From: Amoebidium appalachense
Taxonomy: Eukaryota > Ichthyosporea
DNA length: 64,000 nt
Assembly: GCA_963693365.1 (NCBI GenBank)
Contig: CAVNZM010000003.1
Coordinates: forward strand, 6,262,001-6,326,000
Reading direction: 5' to 3'
Shown here: piece after piece, positions 37,601 to 46,680 of the stretch
How the letters are laid out: every line of letters begins with the position of its first letter
How positions within the stretch are numbered: the first letter of the stretch is position 1
Position numbers and translations under genes: made by a program
Notes under the pieces: model-generated
What the model saw: only the letters and a program-made list of their open reading frames with translations
Told to the model about the DNA's origin: nothing
Database searches by the model: none

Positions 37601-39334
37601 CTGACATACCCCTCACTGATCGGCACAGTCTCGGGCTCGTCCACGGTGTTTGCGGTAACACGCTCCGCCGCAGCGACAGCGCAGGCACAAGCTGCCACCC
37701 ACCCACCCCCAGCTGAACCCACGAAACCTAATACCACGCCGCCAGAATTTATTCCCCCAAAAGCGGATGGACGAACGCCCACCTATGAACAGTATGTGTC
37801 AGCACAGAAGGCTGATAAACACATTGCGAAAGTCAGAGCCTACCTGGAAAAAGCACCGGGCTACGAATTATTTGGCAACGAAATCGCGATGGAAGCTAGT
37901 CGCTGCACCATAGACAATGACCTTGTGTATGTGTGGGTCCTAGAACAGCGTGGCCCCCGCAAACCCAGCAAGGAACCACGAATTTGGGTGCCGTCTACGC
38001 TTGTGCGCCTCGTTTTGGCCGCATGTCACGACGCCCCAACCGCAGGTCACCTCGACGCAGCACGCACCTTCCACCGTGTTACCCAGACAGCATGGTGGCC
38101 ACGTGTATGGCAAGACTCGGTGCAGTGGGTAACCACATGCAAAGCCTGTCAATACCGGAAGACACCCCGAATGCAAAAGAAACTACGAATTCACGATGGT
38201 TTTATCCCCACCTATCCCTTTCAATACGTGTCTATGGACATTACTGAGATGCCTACGAAATCTGATCTCAGAGTTTCCCTGTTGGTGTTTCTCGACCTCT
38301 TCACTCGCTGGCCGGAAGTGATTTTATTTCACAAAACACCCACAGCCGAAGATGTGGCAAAGGCATTCGAAGACTCCATCTACTGCCGTCACGGTCGTCC
38401 GGAATTTTTAGTATCAGACAACGGCGCGAATTTGGCAGCTATGTTGGTCACAGATGTCTGTCGAGTGTTGGCTACAAAACGAATTTTTGCAAGTCCCTAC
38501 AGCCCCCAGACCAATGGTGCCGTAGAGCGATTCAATCGCACACTTAAGAATATTCTTGCCACTCTCGTGCAGGATAAACACCACGAATGGATTGACTACT
38601 TACCGCAAGTACTGTTTTCCTACCGCACCGCCTACCACTCTTCCTTGGGGGACACGCCATTCTTCATGCTTTATGGCAGAGATCCGGTCGAGCCCCCCCG
38701 CCCCCCAATTGCGGCTTCATGTGGGATGGAGACGGAGGAATACCGTCGAGAACTACGGCAACGAGTGCAGTATGCCCGGCAAACAGTCACACGAATTATG
38801 TCTGAAGCTGCCCGTCGTAGTAAAATCACGGCTAACAAAAATGCTCGTGAACCCACAGAACTCGAGGGTCTGGTGTTGAAAGCAGTCACAGACTCCACCA
38901 CCGACCACAGTCTACCCACGGCACTCAGACCTAAATGGGAAGGTCCGTATCGCGTCCTGCGGCGCGTTACCGACGCCCCCATGTCTTACGAAATTCAGCG
39001 GGTTGGGTCAACGGACACCGTTCGAGCACACGCACGTCACTTGAAGCCGTATTTTCCCCGTGACGACGTTGATATGACGCCAGCCGACTCTGGTCCGCAA
39101 GATTCACCCACCCCCACCTTCGAAGTGGCAAAAATTATTGCCCACAAGTACAACTCGGCAACTGCCCAAGCCCTTTACAAAGTTCGTTGGAAAGGGTACA
39201 CGGCTAAGAACGACACCTGGGAACCTCACTCCGGCCTGCAAGACACAGCCGCAGGAGCACTCACAGACTACCTAGGTACTTTGGTGGCCGGCCCTGCCAG
39301 CCAGCCCGCACGAAAGAAGCGCCGACGTCGCTAA
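34637..39334 (+). CDS. pol: Pol polyprotein of the chromovirus (protease, RT, RNase H, integrase, chromodomain)
   Basis: Frame open from 34490; the first ATG is 34637, giving 1565 residues. In order: aspartic protease DSGAS near 34820; reverse transcriptase with DFRMLN, LDLNGGYHQ and the catalytic YLDD at 36599-36610; RNase H with VDSDASQYALGA near 37200 and a KREAL block; integrase with the HHCC zinc site (38025-38155), the Asp of VSMDIT near 38235, SDNGAN near 38413 and the Glu of VERFNRTLKN near 38525; a GPY-type KWEGPYRVLRR module; and a C-terminal chromodomain (YKVRWKGYTAKNDTWEPHSG, 39175-39240) that in this clade steers integration to marked chromatin. No stop interrupts it. It is in another frame from gag, so a frameshift or reinitiation is needed. 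Confidence 0.92.
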   Translation: MHTHTPPPRKKKNVHFADRVHSSIAEPRHENATVCTLTHENKCTATLARMYVHGKLVTVVVDSGASHSCISTAFYESLPVVARKRIQHVPNFSVLDAQSNEMTCQGSISLTLAIPNESALVVHRWHVIDNLPYDALLGVDFQGPQQGRIDYGAAELSFMYAKGNRRCSIPVWWLRGSAEETAVSRVLITTTGIHLPVDASNIATCKIKLAAGAPPPRTLDCCMGTVVPCGPLNSRAYTTACSVTSLARISNNEPPLSTSEESVIEDEYECKVLLTNTSDHHVYLGPGTEVAMFIPLQSDDTVTLLARPHSGNGTRRATTPHPGHPLGTSAKTNFSSQESTEEPNEHEPHTFQAATNINGSIKVCERSKIMNMSTKENTTQRSSTKMNGFGNPARTKPEVGPPTIEAADGAPSTTALEDTNNLRKRTHECTSDGEAATDDDLPFGVKPPEEYDMPGTPPDQRKPLAKRIRKLLKKWKHVFSAHDNDFGLSTLDELSIEVTTTIPQYRRPYNIPHHLRDSLHKQIQNWVEFGVIEPASSPYSAPMVLVAKKDGSLRVCIDFRMLNLITKKDGYPFPRIDMALGMLRGARVFSALDLNGGYHQVKVADNDKEKLAFTTPWGQYQFARAPFGVSNMPAVFSRMMNRVFAGMLWTHVLIYLDDILVMSPTIEEHFGHLDSCFSRLCDAGLKMKGRKCSLFMEEVGYLGHRVCPDGIKVDPEKVAAIKNKSYPQNLSELRSDLGLFSYYRIFVDDFSHTAEPLTRMLGTSKEDSELLKRIHAKMPPSTKPAKRNGSAKQRKDEAKNLHADSAAILATKKKAQKNAAWVWGTEQEKAYDTLKNALINAPVLAHPDFTKPFIVDSDASQYALGAVISQVGDDGKERPIAYASRTLSKSERNYAANKREALGVYWAVCKAFRAYTYGAPFLLRTDHSSLTRILSTGDAPEPVVAGWQMALSAYTYEIQHRAGKHHSNADGLSRPSKENAQPGPEDTELTYPSLIGTVSGSSTVFAVTRSAAATAQAQAATHPPPAEPTKPNTTPPEFIPPKADGRTPTYEQYVSAQKADKHIAKVRAYLEKAPGYELFGNEIAMEASRCTIDNDLVYVWVLEQRGPRKPSKEPRIWVPSTLVRLVLAACHDAPTAGHLDAARTFHRVTQTAWWPRVWQDSVQWVTTCKACQYRKTPRMQKKLRIHDGFIPTYPFQYVSMDITEMPTKSDLRVSLLVFLDLFTRWPEVILFHKTPTAEDVAKAFEDSIYCRHGRPEFLVSDNGANLAAMLVTDVCRVLATKRIFASPYSPQTNGAVERFNRTLKNILATLVQDKHHEWIDYLPQVLFSYRTAYHSSLGDTPFFMLYGRDPVEPPRPPIAASCGMETEEYRRELRQRVQYARQTVTRIMSEAARRSKITANKNAREPTELEGLVLKAVTDSTTDHSLPTALRPKWEGPYRVLRRVTDAPMSYEIQRVGSTDTVRAHARHLKPYFPRDDVDMTPADSGPQDSPTPTFEVAKIIAHKYNSATAQALYKVRWKGYTAKNDTWEPHSGLQDTAAGALTDYLGTLVAGPASQPARKKRRRR

Positions 39335-39385
39335 CTTCCCTCAGCCTGGTGGTTTACCGTCTCCAGACCATACCACCAGGCTCCC

Positions 39386-39398
39386 GAGAAGGGGGGAG
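39386..39398 (+). other. Polypurine tract
   Basis: GAGAAGGGGGGAG directly before the 3' LTR, the plus-strand primer site. An inverted repeat CCTGGTGG / CCACCAGG lies just upstream (39344-39380). Confidence 0.7.
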
Positions 39399-40008
39399 TG
39401 TAAACATCTGTACACGCCGTACATGTTTACTATTACGAATATACTGTACATATCATAGTGATCACGTAGATATTGTGTACATATGATCAGATCAATATCA
39501 CACGCGACAGCCGCGGGCTGCGGCTCACGACTGAGCCGCGGCGCCGGCAATATGCAGTGGCCGTGCAGTCAGTATGAACCAATAGAATTCGAGAACCGCT
39601 AGGATAGGAATGCAAGTCTCATCCACTACGGAGGCGACATCTATAGCTAAACGAACGGAACCAATAAGGAAATCAGACCCAGTTGCATAAACCTAAACGG
39701 GCTTAAGTATTGACCAATCATTTGCCACAAAGTTATCCTTTTAGTTAGCTTCATGTTATTGGTGCACTGTGTGCACATAAAGACGACCGCACTCTTCTGA
39801 CTGGTCAGAAGTCACGAAGGCATCAATGCCACCCATCCAGATGATCCGGAACCTGGGGGCTATATAAACAAGCCGTCCCAGTACGGGGGATCACTCTGAA
39901 CGAGCACATTAAATAGTAACCTGGCCGCGTGTGCCTTACTACCCGTTCTCTGTCTTTATTCTGATTCAGTTGTTCTCTGCCTTATCCCAACTAGTTCAAC
40001 TGTTTACA
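39399..40008 (+). repeat. 3' LTR
   Basis: 610 bp, identical to the 5' LTR except for one base that I can see. Its last bases supply the stop codon of the minus-strand virus gene beyond it. Confidence 0.93.
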
Positions 40009-41080
40009 ACAGCATCAGATCGAGACATTTCCATAAGAGGAAACTGTGGTCACAGTAGGTGACAGGCTTGCCGTTCCAGCTCTCCTGGCCTGCGTTGGGG
40101 GTCCCCACGAGGTCGTTGCGGGGGGTGGTTGTGAACTGTTTGTTGGTGTACGGGTCCTTGTTGCTCTTAATCCTCTCCTCTGGGTTGTGGGGCTTATCGA
40201 CGGGAAGGATGTGTGCTTCCTTTATCACCGCCAGCCCATCGGTGCCTACGTTCTCCACAAGCAGGTAGCCAAAGTTTGTGTAGACGTACCTGCAGCCCAC
40301 AGAGGCCAGAATCATGCGCTCGGTGAGGTTCTGGGAGATGAAAACGTCGGCGTTATCCTGGAGCGCCTTGAAGGCGGCCTCGCCATCAAGCTGGCCCTGC
40401 ACCAGGTCGGTGATTTGGCCAATGTTCTGCTGCAGCTTCTGGTTGATCTGCTCGATGTCCAGGCCCTTGCTGTCCATGGCCTGCTGTAACACCTTCAGCT
40501 GGCGCTCCAATTCTGATGTGCCGCCCGCGACGATGCCGTTAGCCCACTGCTTGACAGCGTCTGCGAATGTTCCGGTGGCCGGGCTTTCGGCTGCCACGTC
40601 CCAACCGAGCTGGCTAAAGTTGCCCACCATTGTGGCCACCTTGCCGGCAAGGGGCTTGAGGGCGCTGTCCACGCCCTGCAGCATGCCATTGAGGGTGGCC
40701 AGGCTGTCGTTCAGGTCGCCATCCTTCGTAACAAGAGTTCCCGTGTTCGAGACCAGAAGGAGCTCCTTTCCGGAATCGTTGCGCACACACAGGTAGTGCT
40801 TTCTAACCATCAGCGGGTTGGTGAAGGTGGAGGTTGGGACAGGGGTGACGGTGATCTGGTTCTCGGTCGGCCCTACTTGAACTACGGTGTACACGCTCTC
40901 TGTGGTGAAGAGCTCTGTGCCTGGCTTGAGATATTCCAAGTTTTGGGGACGAGTGAGGACCACCACGGCCTCCCGCTCGCGAAATGATGCCTGGTCTGAG
41001 ACGCGCACAAAGTATCCAGTTGTCATTTGTGCGTGAATCCAATAGGCATGGTAGGAGGGGCAAGACAAAAAATTGGCCAT
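40004..41080 (-). CDS. Virus-type protein truncated at its 3' end by the LTR
   Basis: 358 residues from ATG 41080. The last codons and the TAA come from the LTR edge, so the natural C-terminus is missing and its continuation is not on the far side of the retrotransposon. The visible part starts with a beta-rich region (AVVVLTRPQNLEYLKPGTEL, YTVVQVGPTENQITVTPV), then has a long helical segment (LERQLKVLQQAMDSKGLDIE, INQKLQQNIGQITDLVQGQL) and another beta-rich region. A structural virion role is possible, but no family is recognised. Confidence 0.6.
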   Translation of the reverse strand: MANFLSCPSYHAYWIHAQMTTGYFVRVSDQASFREREAVVVLTRPQNLEYLKPGTELFTTESVYTVVQVGPTENQITVTPVPTSTFTNPLMVRKHYLCVRNDSGKELLLVSNTGTLVTKDGDLNDSLATLNGMLQGVDSALKPLAGKVATMVGNFSQLGWDVAAESPATGTFADAVKQWANGIVAGGTSELERQLKVLQQAMDSKGLDIEQINQKLQQNIGQITDLVQGQLDGEAAFKALQDNADVFISQNLTERMILASVGCRYVYTNFGYLLVENVGTDGLAVIKEAHILPVDKPHNPEERIKSNKDPYTNKQFTTTPRNDLVGTPNAGQESWNGKPVTYCDHSFLLWKCLDLMLL

Positions 41081-41178
41081 CCCACGGAGGCTTCCAAAAA
41101 TGGATGGAACGGACAGGGGCACCGGTAGGTTGGAATGGCAATGCCATTTATTCTCTACTAGTATATTCCATACGTGCC

Positions 41179-41332
41179 CCTCCCCCCCCCCACCCCTTAT
41201 CCCCCCCCCCTTTATCCCCCCCCCCCATTCCCTTCCCTCCCCCCCCCCCCATTCCCTTCCCTCCCCCCCCCCCCATTCCCTTCCCCTCCCCCCCCCCCCT
41301 TTATTCCCCCCCCCCCCTTATCCCCCCCCCCT
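41179..41332. repeat. C-run repeat with ATTCCCTTCC
   Basis: C-runs separated by TTATC or ATTCCCTTCC between two minus-strand genes. No coding capacity. Confidence 0.9.
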
Positions 41333-41360
41333 TAGGGCCTTCAAGTTGGGAGCATGTGGC

Positions 41361-42242
41361 CTACCGAGTTGCAATACAGTGCTCGACCACTGCCTGTGCA
41401 AACACGGGTGGTACAGAGTTGCCTATTATACGGTCACACACTGTTTTGTGCTCCACGTGGTCAGTCACGTATCCGGCTGGATATGTCTGCAACCGCTCAC
41501 GCTCGCGAGAGCTTATTCTGCCCACAAGCTGCATGTCCTTGTCAAAGTAGCGAAACGCGTTGCTGGTCACGGTGAAGAATCCCCTGTACTCTCCATCCAA
41601 CCTCCTCTTTCTCTTGCCGAAAACAGGGTGGTGTGCCCTTCCTTGGCTGAGGGACGAGTTTGTCACATATTCAGCTTCGGGAGGAGGGTCCAGGCATTCC
41701 CGCCACCCAGTCGCTGGCTGCCTGTGCTTCAGTGTCGCGAGGTCAAACCCACCATAACCAAATATGCGGCGTCGGTGCTGGGGGCACCCATATTTGCTCA
41801 TGTCAAATATAACAAAATCAATCCCTTGCTCTTTAAAGAGTGTCCGCACCTCCACCACGGGTACCTGTTCGATTGTGAAGGCATCCGGCTTGAATGCTCT
41901 TATCACGTCGATCGAATACTGTACCAGGCCCAACCCCTCATCCACACGCCGATGCCGGTGGTTGACCATACTGAGTTGGGTGCACGGTGGGCTACAGTGC
42001 ATCAGCACCCGGTCTTCTGGGCCCAGAGGCGGCAACTGGGCACGCAGATGGGCCGCGAATTCCTCCGCGGGCACACTCCCCAACGTGGTCTCCAGATGGA
42101 CGGCACCGGGATGGTTTGCCTTGTGCACTTTTAGAGCCACAGCCCAGCAGTCTACAGCCACTGCAACCACTGCACCTGCCATGGCAGCCCCGTGGGAATA
42201 GCCACCGGCGCCACAGAACAGGTCTACCAGGTACCACACCAT
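41361..42242 (-). CDS. DNA (cytosine-5) methyltransferase
   Basis: 293 residues from ATG 42242. The C5-methyltransferase motifs are present in order: DLFCGAGGYSHG (motif I, cofactor), HCSPPCTQLS with the catalytic Cys (motif IV), FTIEQVPVV (motif VI, Gln in place of the usual Asn after Glu), HRRRIFGYG (motif VIII), RERERLQTYPAGY (motif IX) and IIGNSVPPVFAQAV (motif X). Length and motif spacing fit a complete small enzyme with no extra targeting domain, as in phage and giant-virus enzymes. It would methylate cytosine in an unknown sequence. The frame is intact. A T-rich stretch (GGTTTTTTTGTTTG on minus) lies upstream. Confidence 0.9.
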   Translation of the reverse strand: MVWYLVDLFCGAGGYSHGAAMAGAVVAVAVDCWAVALKVHKANHPGAVHLETTLGSVPAEEFAAHLRAQLPPLGPEDRVLMHCSPPCTQLSMVNHRHRRVDEGLGLVQYSIDVIRAFKPDAFTIEQVPVVEVRTLFKEQGIDFVIFDMSKYGCPQHRRRIFGYGGFDLATLKHRQPATGWRECLDPPPEAEYVTNSSLSQGRAHHPVFGKRKRRLDGEYRGFFTVTSNAFRYFDKDMQLVGRISSRERERLQTYPAGYVTDHVEHKTVCDRIIGNSVPPVFAQAVVEHCIATR

Positions 42243-42490
42243 GTGCCTGGAGGCCAACAGCCTTTGCCAATACAAACAAAAAAACCACAAACACACCCAC
42301 ACGCTGCGTTAAACACACAAAACGAGCCTCATATCTTGTCCAGTAGCACCCCCCCCCCCAGTCACTTTGCCGATGAGTTTTTTGCTGACCTAATCGGGTG
42401 CTGTGCCCTTCTACATGGTGTATGGGCGGTGGTAATAAAACGATACACTGTGCGGTCATTTTTATTGGTCCGATCTGAGGGTCCTAATGC

Positions 42491-43486
42491 CTAGAAGTCA
42501 TCATCCACCTTGAAAACGTGCCGAGTTGCCGGGTCGGACATGACCCCGGCCTTCTGGTAGTCGCCGACCCTCTTCTCAAAGAAGTTGGTTTTGCCTTGCA
42601 GGCTGATGAGCTCCATCCAGTCAAACGGATTGGTGGCGTGGTAGTGCTTGTCTAGCCCGAGGGCAACCAGTAGGCGGTCCGCCACAAACTCGATGTATTG
42701 GCACATGAGCACGCTGTTGATGCCGATGAGGTCCACGGGCAGAGCCTCCTGTAGGAATTTCTGCTCAATGTCCACCGCCTCCACGATGATGGCCCTCACG
42801 GTGTCATCGGCGGGCTTGTGTTTGATGCGGGAGAACAGCACGCACGCAAAGTCCGTGTGCAGGCCCTCGTCCCTGCTGATGAGCTCGTTGCTGAACGTCA
42901 GGCCGGGCATCAGGCCACGCTTCTTGAGCCAGAAAATGGCCGCAAACGACCCGCTGAAGAAGATGCCCTCGACAGCAGCAAAGGCCACGAGGCGCTCAGC
43001 AAAGCTGCGGTCCTGTGACTCGACCCACTTGAGTGCCCACTCGGCCTTCCGCTGGATGGTGGGGATGGTCTGGATGGCGTTGAAGAGATGGGCCTTCGTG
43101 TCGGCGTCACGTACGTACGTGTCAAGCAGCAGCGCGTACATCTCGCCGTGTATGTTCTCTATCATGATCTGGAAGCCGTAGAACGCGCGCGCCTCCGGCA
43201 GCTGCACCTCCTTCAGGAAGCGCTGGGCCAGGTTTTCGTTGACAATGCCGTCGCTGGCCGCAAAAAACGCAAGCACGTGCGTGATGAAGTGCCGCTCCGA
43301 GTCCTTGAGTGTCTCCCAATGGGCAAGGTCTTTGGAGAGGTCCACCTCCTCCGCCGTCCAGAAGCTGGCCTCGGCCTTCTTGTACATCTGCCACACCTCC
43401 TGGTCCGTCACGGGCAGCAGCACGAAGCGGCCCGGGTTGGGTGTGAGCAGGGGCTCCTGCAGATCCGGGCTTTGGTCAGCACACAT
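42491..43486 (-). CDS. Class I ribonucleotide reductase small subunit (R2)
   Basis: 331 residues from ATG 43486. It makes the tyrosyl radical used with a large subunit to turn ribonucleotides into deoxyribonucleotides. The hallmark blocks are present: [13 protein letters not shown] with the first iron-binding acid, [20 protein letters not shown] with the radical Tyr and an E-X2-H pair, [36 protein letters not shown] with the second E-X2-H, and the C-terminal tail FKVDDDF that docks to the large subunit. Length is slightly below the eukaryotic protein because the N-terminus is short, as in virus R2 proteins. No large subunit is in the window. Intact and intronless. Confidence 0.95.
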   Translation of the reverse strand: MCADQSPDLQEPLLTPNPGRFVLLPVTDQEVWQMYKKAEASFWTAEEVDLSKDLAHWETLKDSERHFITHVLAFFAASDGIVNENLAQRFLKEVQLPEARAFYGFQIMIENIHGEMYALLLDTYVRDADTKAHLFNAIQTIPTIQRKAEWALKWVESQDRSFAERLVAFAAVEGIFFSGSFAAIFWLKKRGLMPGLTFSNELISRDEGLHTDFACVLFSRIKHKPADDTVRAIIVEAVDIEQKFLQEALPVDLIGINSVLMCQYIEFVADRLLVALGLDKHYHATNPFDWMELISLQGKTNFFEKRVGDYQKAGVMSDPATRHVFKVDDDF

Positions 43487-43583
43487 CGTTTAGTAGTGGC
43501 CGGGAAAAAAACTGGGGGTGGTCATGTGCCGCCCCAATATGCGGCGCGCCCTAAATGGGACTGGTTGATGATACGTTATAGCC

Positions 43584-44300
43584 TCACATCTTGTCCAGTA
43601 GCAACATCACCCAGTTGTTGGGTTTCCCACAGTGCATGTCTTGATATAGGTGGCTGAGGTACCCGACATCCATCGCATCCCACTGTGCACCCACGAGGTC
43701 TGTGTCGTACAATATATCCGCGTGGTCAGTCCTTTTGGAGGCAGGCCGAGCACTGCCACCGTGCCGCACCTTGCGGCGGCTGATACACCCCAGCAGCCAC
43801 CTCATGCTGTTCAGTAGGCCCTCTGCCCCGTCACCAGCGGCGGCAGATAGCCCCTGCAGTGCCCCGTGGGCAGCGAAAAACCGGTGCAGGCTGGACTCGC
43901 CATGCACCAACTGCTCAAACAGTTTTTCCAGAAACCCGAAGCTGGGGCAGTGCAGAACCCGGGTGTCGGGCAGCATCTGCAGCACCCGCCGTGTAACGGT
44001 CAGCGGGTCGTTGGCATGGGTGGCGTCTGCGAGTATCTGCACCACAAGTGTCGTGGGCGCGTGTTCGTTCTGTGACAAGCGTGTGGCCACCTCTGCCAGC
44101 TCCCCGAGTGACGTCACCTCCACAAGAGCCACGTGGCGCGCTCGCCCCCCCACAGTCACTTTGTCGGCGAGTTTGCTTCCCACCAGAAGCTTGCACCCCT
44201 CCATCTGCCACACAGTCTGTATGAGCGCGCTGGCCAGCGCTGCCTGTGGCCCCTGCAACAGGTTGACCACCAGCATCCATGTTTCAACGACGTCGGCCAT
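43584..44300 (-). CDS. Unrecognised protein
   Basis: 238 residues from ATG 44300. It starts with a helical segment (VETWMLVVNLLQGPQAALAS), has an alternating strand/helix middle (HVALVEVTSLGELAEVATRL, TTLVVQILADATH) that looks like an alpha/beta domain, and a C-terminal helical part with a basic ISRRKVRHGG stretch. No catalytic motif recognised. It lies between RNR and the exonuclease and is divergent to the latter, so a DNA-metabolism role is possible but unproven. Confidence 0.6.
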   Translation of the reverse strand: MADVVETWMLVVNLLQGPQAALASALIQTVWQMEGCKLLVGSKLADKVTVGGRARHVALVEVTSLGELAEVATRLSQNEHAPTTLVVQILADATHANDPLTVTRRVLQMLPDTRVLHCPSFGFLEKLFEQLVHGESSLHRFFAAHGALQGLSAAAGDGAEGLLNSMRWLLGCISRRKVRHGGSARPASKRTDHADILYDTDLVGAQWDAMDVGYLSHLYQDMHCGKPNNWVMLLLDKM

Positions 44301-44340
44301 CGTTCTGCCGCAAACAGGCACACTCTTGTATGTGTGGCGA

Positions 44341-44357
44341 TTTTTTTTTCTGGCATA
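44341..44357 (+). promoter_or_regulatory. T-run/CTGGCAT promoter-like motif
   Basis: Nine T then CTGGCATA, a close variant of the T-run/CTGTGCAT element, 17-33 bases before the ATG at 44374. Confidence 0.4.
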
Positions 44358-44373
44358 TGGTGTAGGCGTTGCA

Positions 44374-45099
44374 ATGAAGGCCATCACACAGACCAGAGGG
44401 TTTTCGAGGCCCCCCCGGCCCCAGGCATACCCGCGCAGGGGTGCCGGGTGCACAGGGCCTTGCCGCCATGACCCCCCACACACACCGGCAGCAATCCCAG
44501 ATCACACGGTGTACCTGGCCTTTGATTTGGAGACAACGGGCCTTTCTCCCACATCAGATGCCATTGTACAGATTGGGTGTGCCGTCGTTGGAGGACGCGC
44601 GGATTCCCCCCACAACTTGAAGACATTCTGTGAGACTGCGCGCCCAGACAACGGCAAACTCCCCCCTTCATTTGTACTCGAGGCCATGCAGGTCACGGGG
44701 GCAGAGCTCATGCTTGCAGACTCCTTTGCCACCGTAGCCGCCAAGTTTGTGGACTACGTCACTCAAGTGGTGCCCGTGGAAAAGCAAGGGGTGCTCGTGG
44801 CACACAACGCCCGAAAGTTCGATGTGCCCTTCCTTCAAAAGGCTCTGGAGAGAGTGGGCTTGGCCCTGCCCAGCAACATTTCTCACTTTGTGGATACGAT
44901 GGACATAGCCTGCAGCCTGCGCAAGGCCGGCAAAGCGAGCTACGACAACCTCAAGCTGGCCACACTCTACGAGTCGCTTGTGGGGGGGACGTTTGAGAAC
45001 GCACACTCTGCCCTCGCGGATGCCGTCGCCCTGCAGCAGATAGCCCAGACCAGCATGGTGAAGGATATGCTGCCCAGCTACGCGAGGGCCCTCAACTAG
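44374..45099 (+). CDS. DEDD-family 3'-5' exonuclease (DnaQ-like)
   Basis: 241 residues from ATG 44374. After a 45-residue Arg/Pro-rich start comes the exonuclease fold: VYLAFDLETTGLSP with the D-X-E pair (residues 51 and 53), a middle ADSFATVAAKFVDYVTQVV helix, VLVAHNARKFDVPFLQKALE with the second Asp, and NAHSALADAVALQQI with the final H-X4-D, which places it in the DEDDh group. Such enzymes proofread or trim DNA 3' ends and occur as stand-alone proteins in some large DNA viruses. The arginine-rich start may be a nuclear signal. Intact and intronless. Confidence 0.85.
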   Translation: MKAITQTRGFSRPPRPQAYPRRGAGCTGPCRHDPPHTPAAIPDHTVYLAFDLETTGLSPTSDAIVQIGCAVVGGRADSPHNLKTFCETARPDNGKLPPSFVLEAMQVTGAELMLADSFATVAAKFVDYVTQVVPVEKQGVLVAHNARKFDVPFLQKALERVGLALPSNISHFVDTMDIACSLRKAGKASYDNLKLATLYESLVGGTFENAHSALADAVALQQIAQTSMVKDMLPSYARALN

Positions 45100-45168
45100 G
45101 GGGGGGGGGATAGAGGGGGGGGGATAGGGGAGGGGGGGGGGGGCAATTTCCTCTATGCCTTTTATTAC

Positions 45169-45183
45169 TTTTTTTTTCTGTGC
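45169..45183 (+). promoter_or_regulatory. T-run/CTGTGCC motif
   Basis: A run of T followed by CTGTGCC directly abuts the ATG at 45185. It is the same T-run/CTGTG element as at 2603 and 8004. Confidence 0.5.
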
Positions 45184-45184
45184 C

Positions 45185-45415
45185 ATGGATGTGGCAATGT
45201 CGACCCTCAAGTGCAAGTATGCTTCTCGTGCGTGTAAGCCTGGCCGCAGGTGCCCGCTGTGTACGGGGCTTGTGACAAAAAGCACAACCAAGGTCATGCT
45301 GGTCCCTGTGAAGGCGGCTCCGTGTAGGGGGGACGACGGGCTTTGTTGGCAGTGCCGGGTGGCATCTGGTGGGCATGCCGAGCATTGTCCAAGATACACA
45401 CCCATGGCCTCCTAG
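45185..45415 (+). CDS. Small Cys-rich zinc-binding-type protein
   Basis: 76 residues from ATG 45185. Cysteines are arranged as C-X6-C-X5-C-X2-C in the first half (ACKPGRRCPLC) and C-X6-C-X2-C with HAEHC in the second (APCRGDDGLCWQC), suggesting two zinc-binding sites. It is basic overall. No family recognised; a transcription or nucleic-acid-binding role is inference. It is the last virus-type gene on the right; AATAAA lies at 45440. Confidence 0.6.
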   Translation: MDVAMSTLKCKYASRACKPGRRCPLCTGLVTKSTTKVMLVPVKAAPCRGDDGLCWQCRVASGGHAEHCPRYTPMAS

Positions 45416-46330
45416 AATCCAGTCATCCCTTCGGGGAGGAATAAAAGACAAGCGCGTATATTTTCCAAGGATTTTGATAATCGAAAAGAAAAGGTGTAGC
45501 TTGTCGTATCCTTTTTAGGGGGTGTAGCTTGTCGTATCCTAACGTGTATGTATTAAGAGACGCGGCACTCTACTAAGTTTACACACACGGAAAGGAACGA
45601 ACGTGTACTGAAAAACGGTAAAGTTTATTAAGACCAGGCTCCGACGGGCAGACTTAGGTCCGAACGGAATGAGGCTAAGTCACAACTGAGGCCATCAAGG
45701 CCGTGCCCTACAAGATCATCATCACCTGGCCCCCCTACGATGCCACATTCCGTACATTCCGATCTAACTTTATCGTGCGCCTGCACGAGCTAAGTCGATC
45801 GGCTCACACTAATATAATTATCCAAGTCTCACCCCTCTCCCTTCCCCTTGTGGCACCGCAGAGTCTAATTCTACATTTCATACTATCTCCCCCCCCCCCC
45901 CCCCCCCCCCTTTTTCCTCTACATCGAAATATATAAATACGTTTGGCAGCATACACCATCAAAACTTGCCAATATTTACATAGGGCTTCTGCCCGAACTT
46001 ATCACATTCCAAAGTCCTCCTATGATCTATCCTACACACTAATTAGAATTCTATTGGTTGGCTGCCCCGGCTGACGTGGTCCTGCCCAAGCCCGAAAATT
46101 CAGAAAATTTTGATGGTATTTTTTCAAGCCCCGATGTATTTTGGGTTTCGGGTTATGGTATTTTTCGTACCATGTCATTTGGCGGGGCACTGTTTGCGCA
46201 ATCTAACCTCGAGAGTTGGCTCCATATCTTGCGGGCATGTCTTATGAGGGGCGTGCGCGTACGCGCAGATGTGTGTATGTGATGCGTCGTGTTTTATAAT
46301 ATATATGTGCATATGTGTTTGTGTGGGTTG
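45416..46330. other. Gene-free spacer, probable right edge of the virus block
   Basis: A 20-base word GGTGTAGCTTGTCGTATCCT occurs twice (45492, 45520). A C run lies at 45890-45910. Beyond that the sequence is AT-rich with nothing recognised. The change from dense genes to none occurs here. Confidence 0.5.

Positions 46331-46680
<350 letters not shown>

Larger units (their letters stand above)
31769..40008 (+). mobile_element. Ty3/gypsy chromovirus, complete
   Basis: 8240 bp with 610-bp LTRs that differ at only one position I could find (about 31936 T, 39566 G), an intact gag and an intact pol ending in a chromodomain, a primer-binding site and a polypurine tract. LTRs start TG and end CA. 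The flanks do not carry a matching five-base target duplication (ATGGT left, ACAGC right), unlike the related solo LTR at 57721. Near-identical LTRs and open frames mean it is young. Confidence 0.93.

Noticed and set aside
44343-44373. Longer exonuclease starting inside the 43702 open frame
   Set aside because: The extra N-terminal part overlaps the divergent gene and is Ser/Arg-rich shadow; the ATG at 44374 follows a promoter-like T-run.
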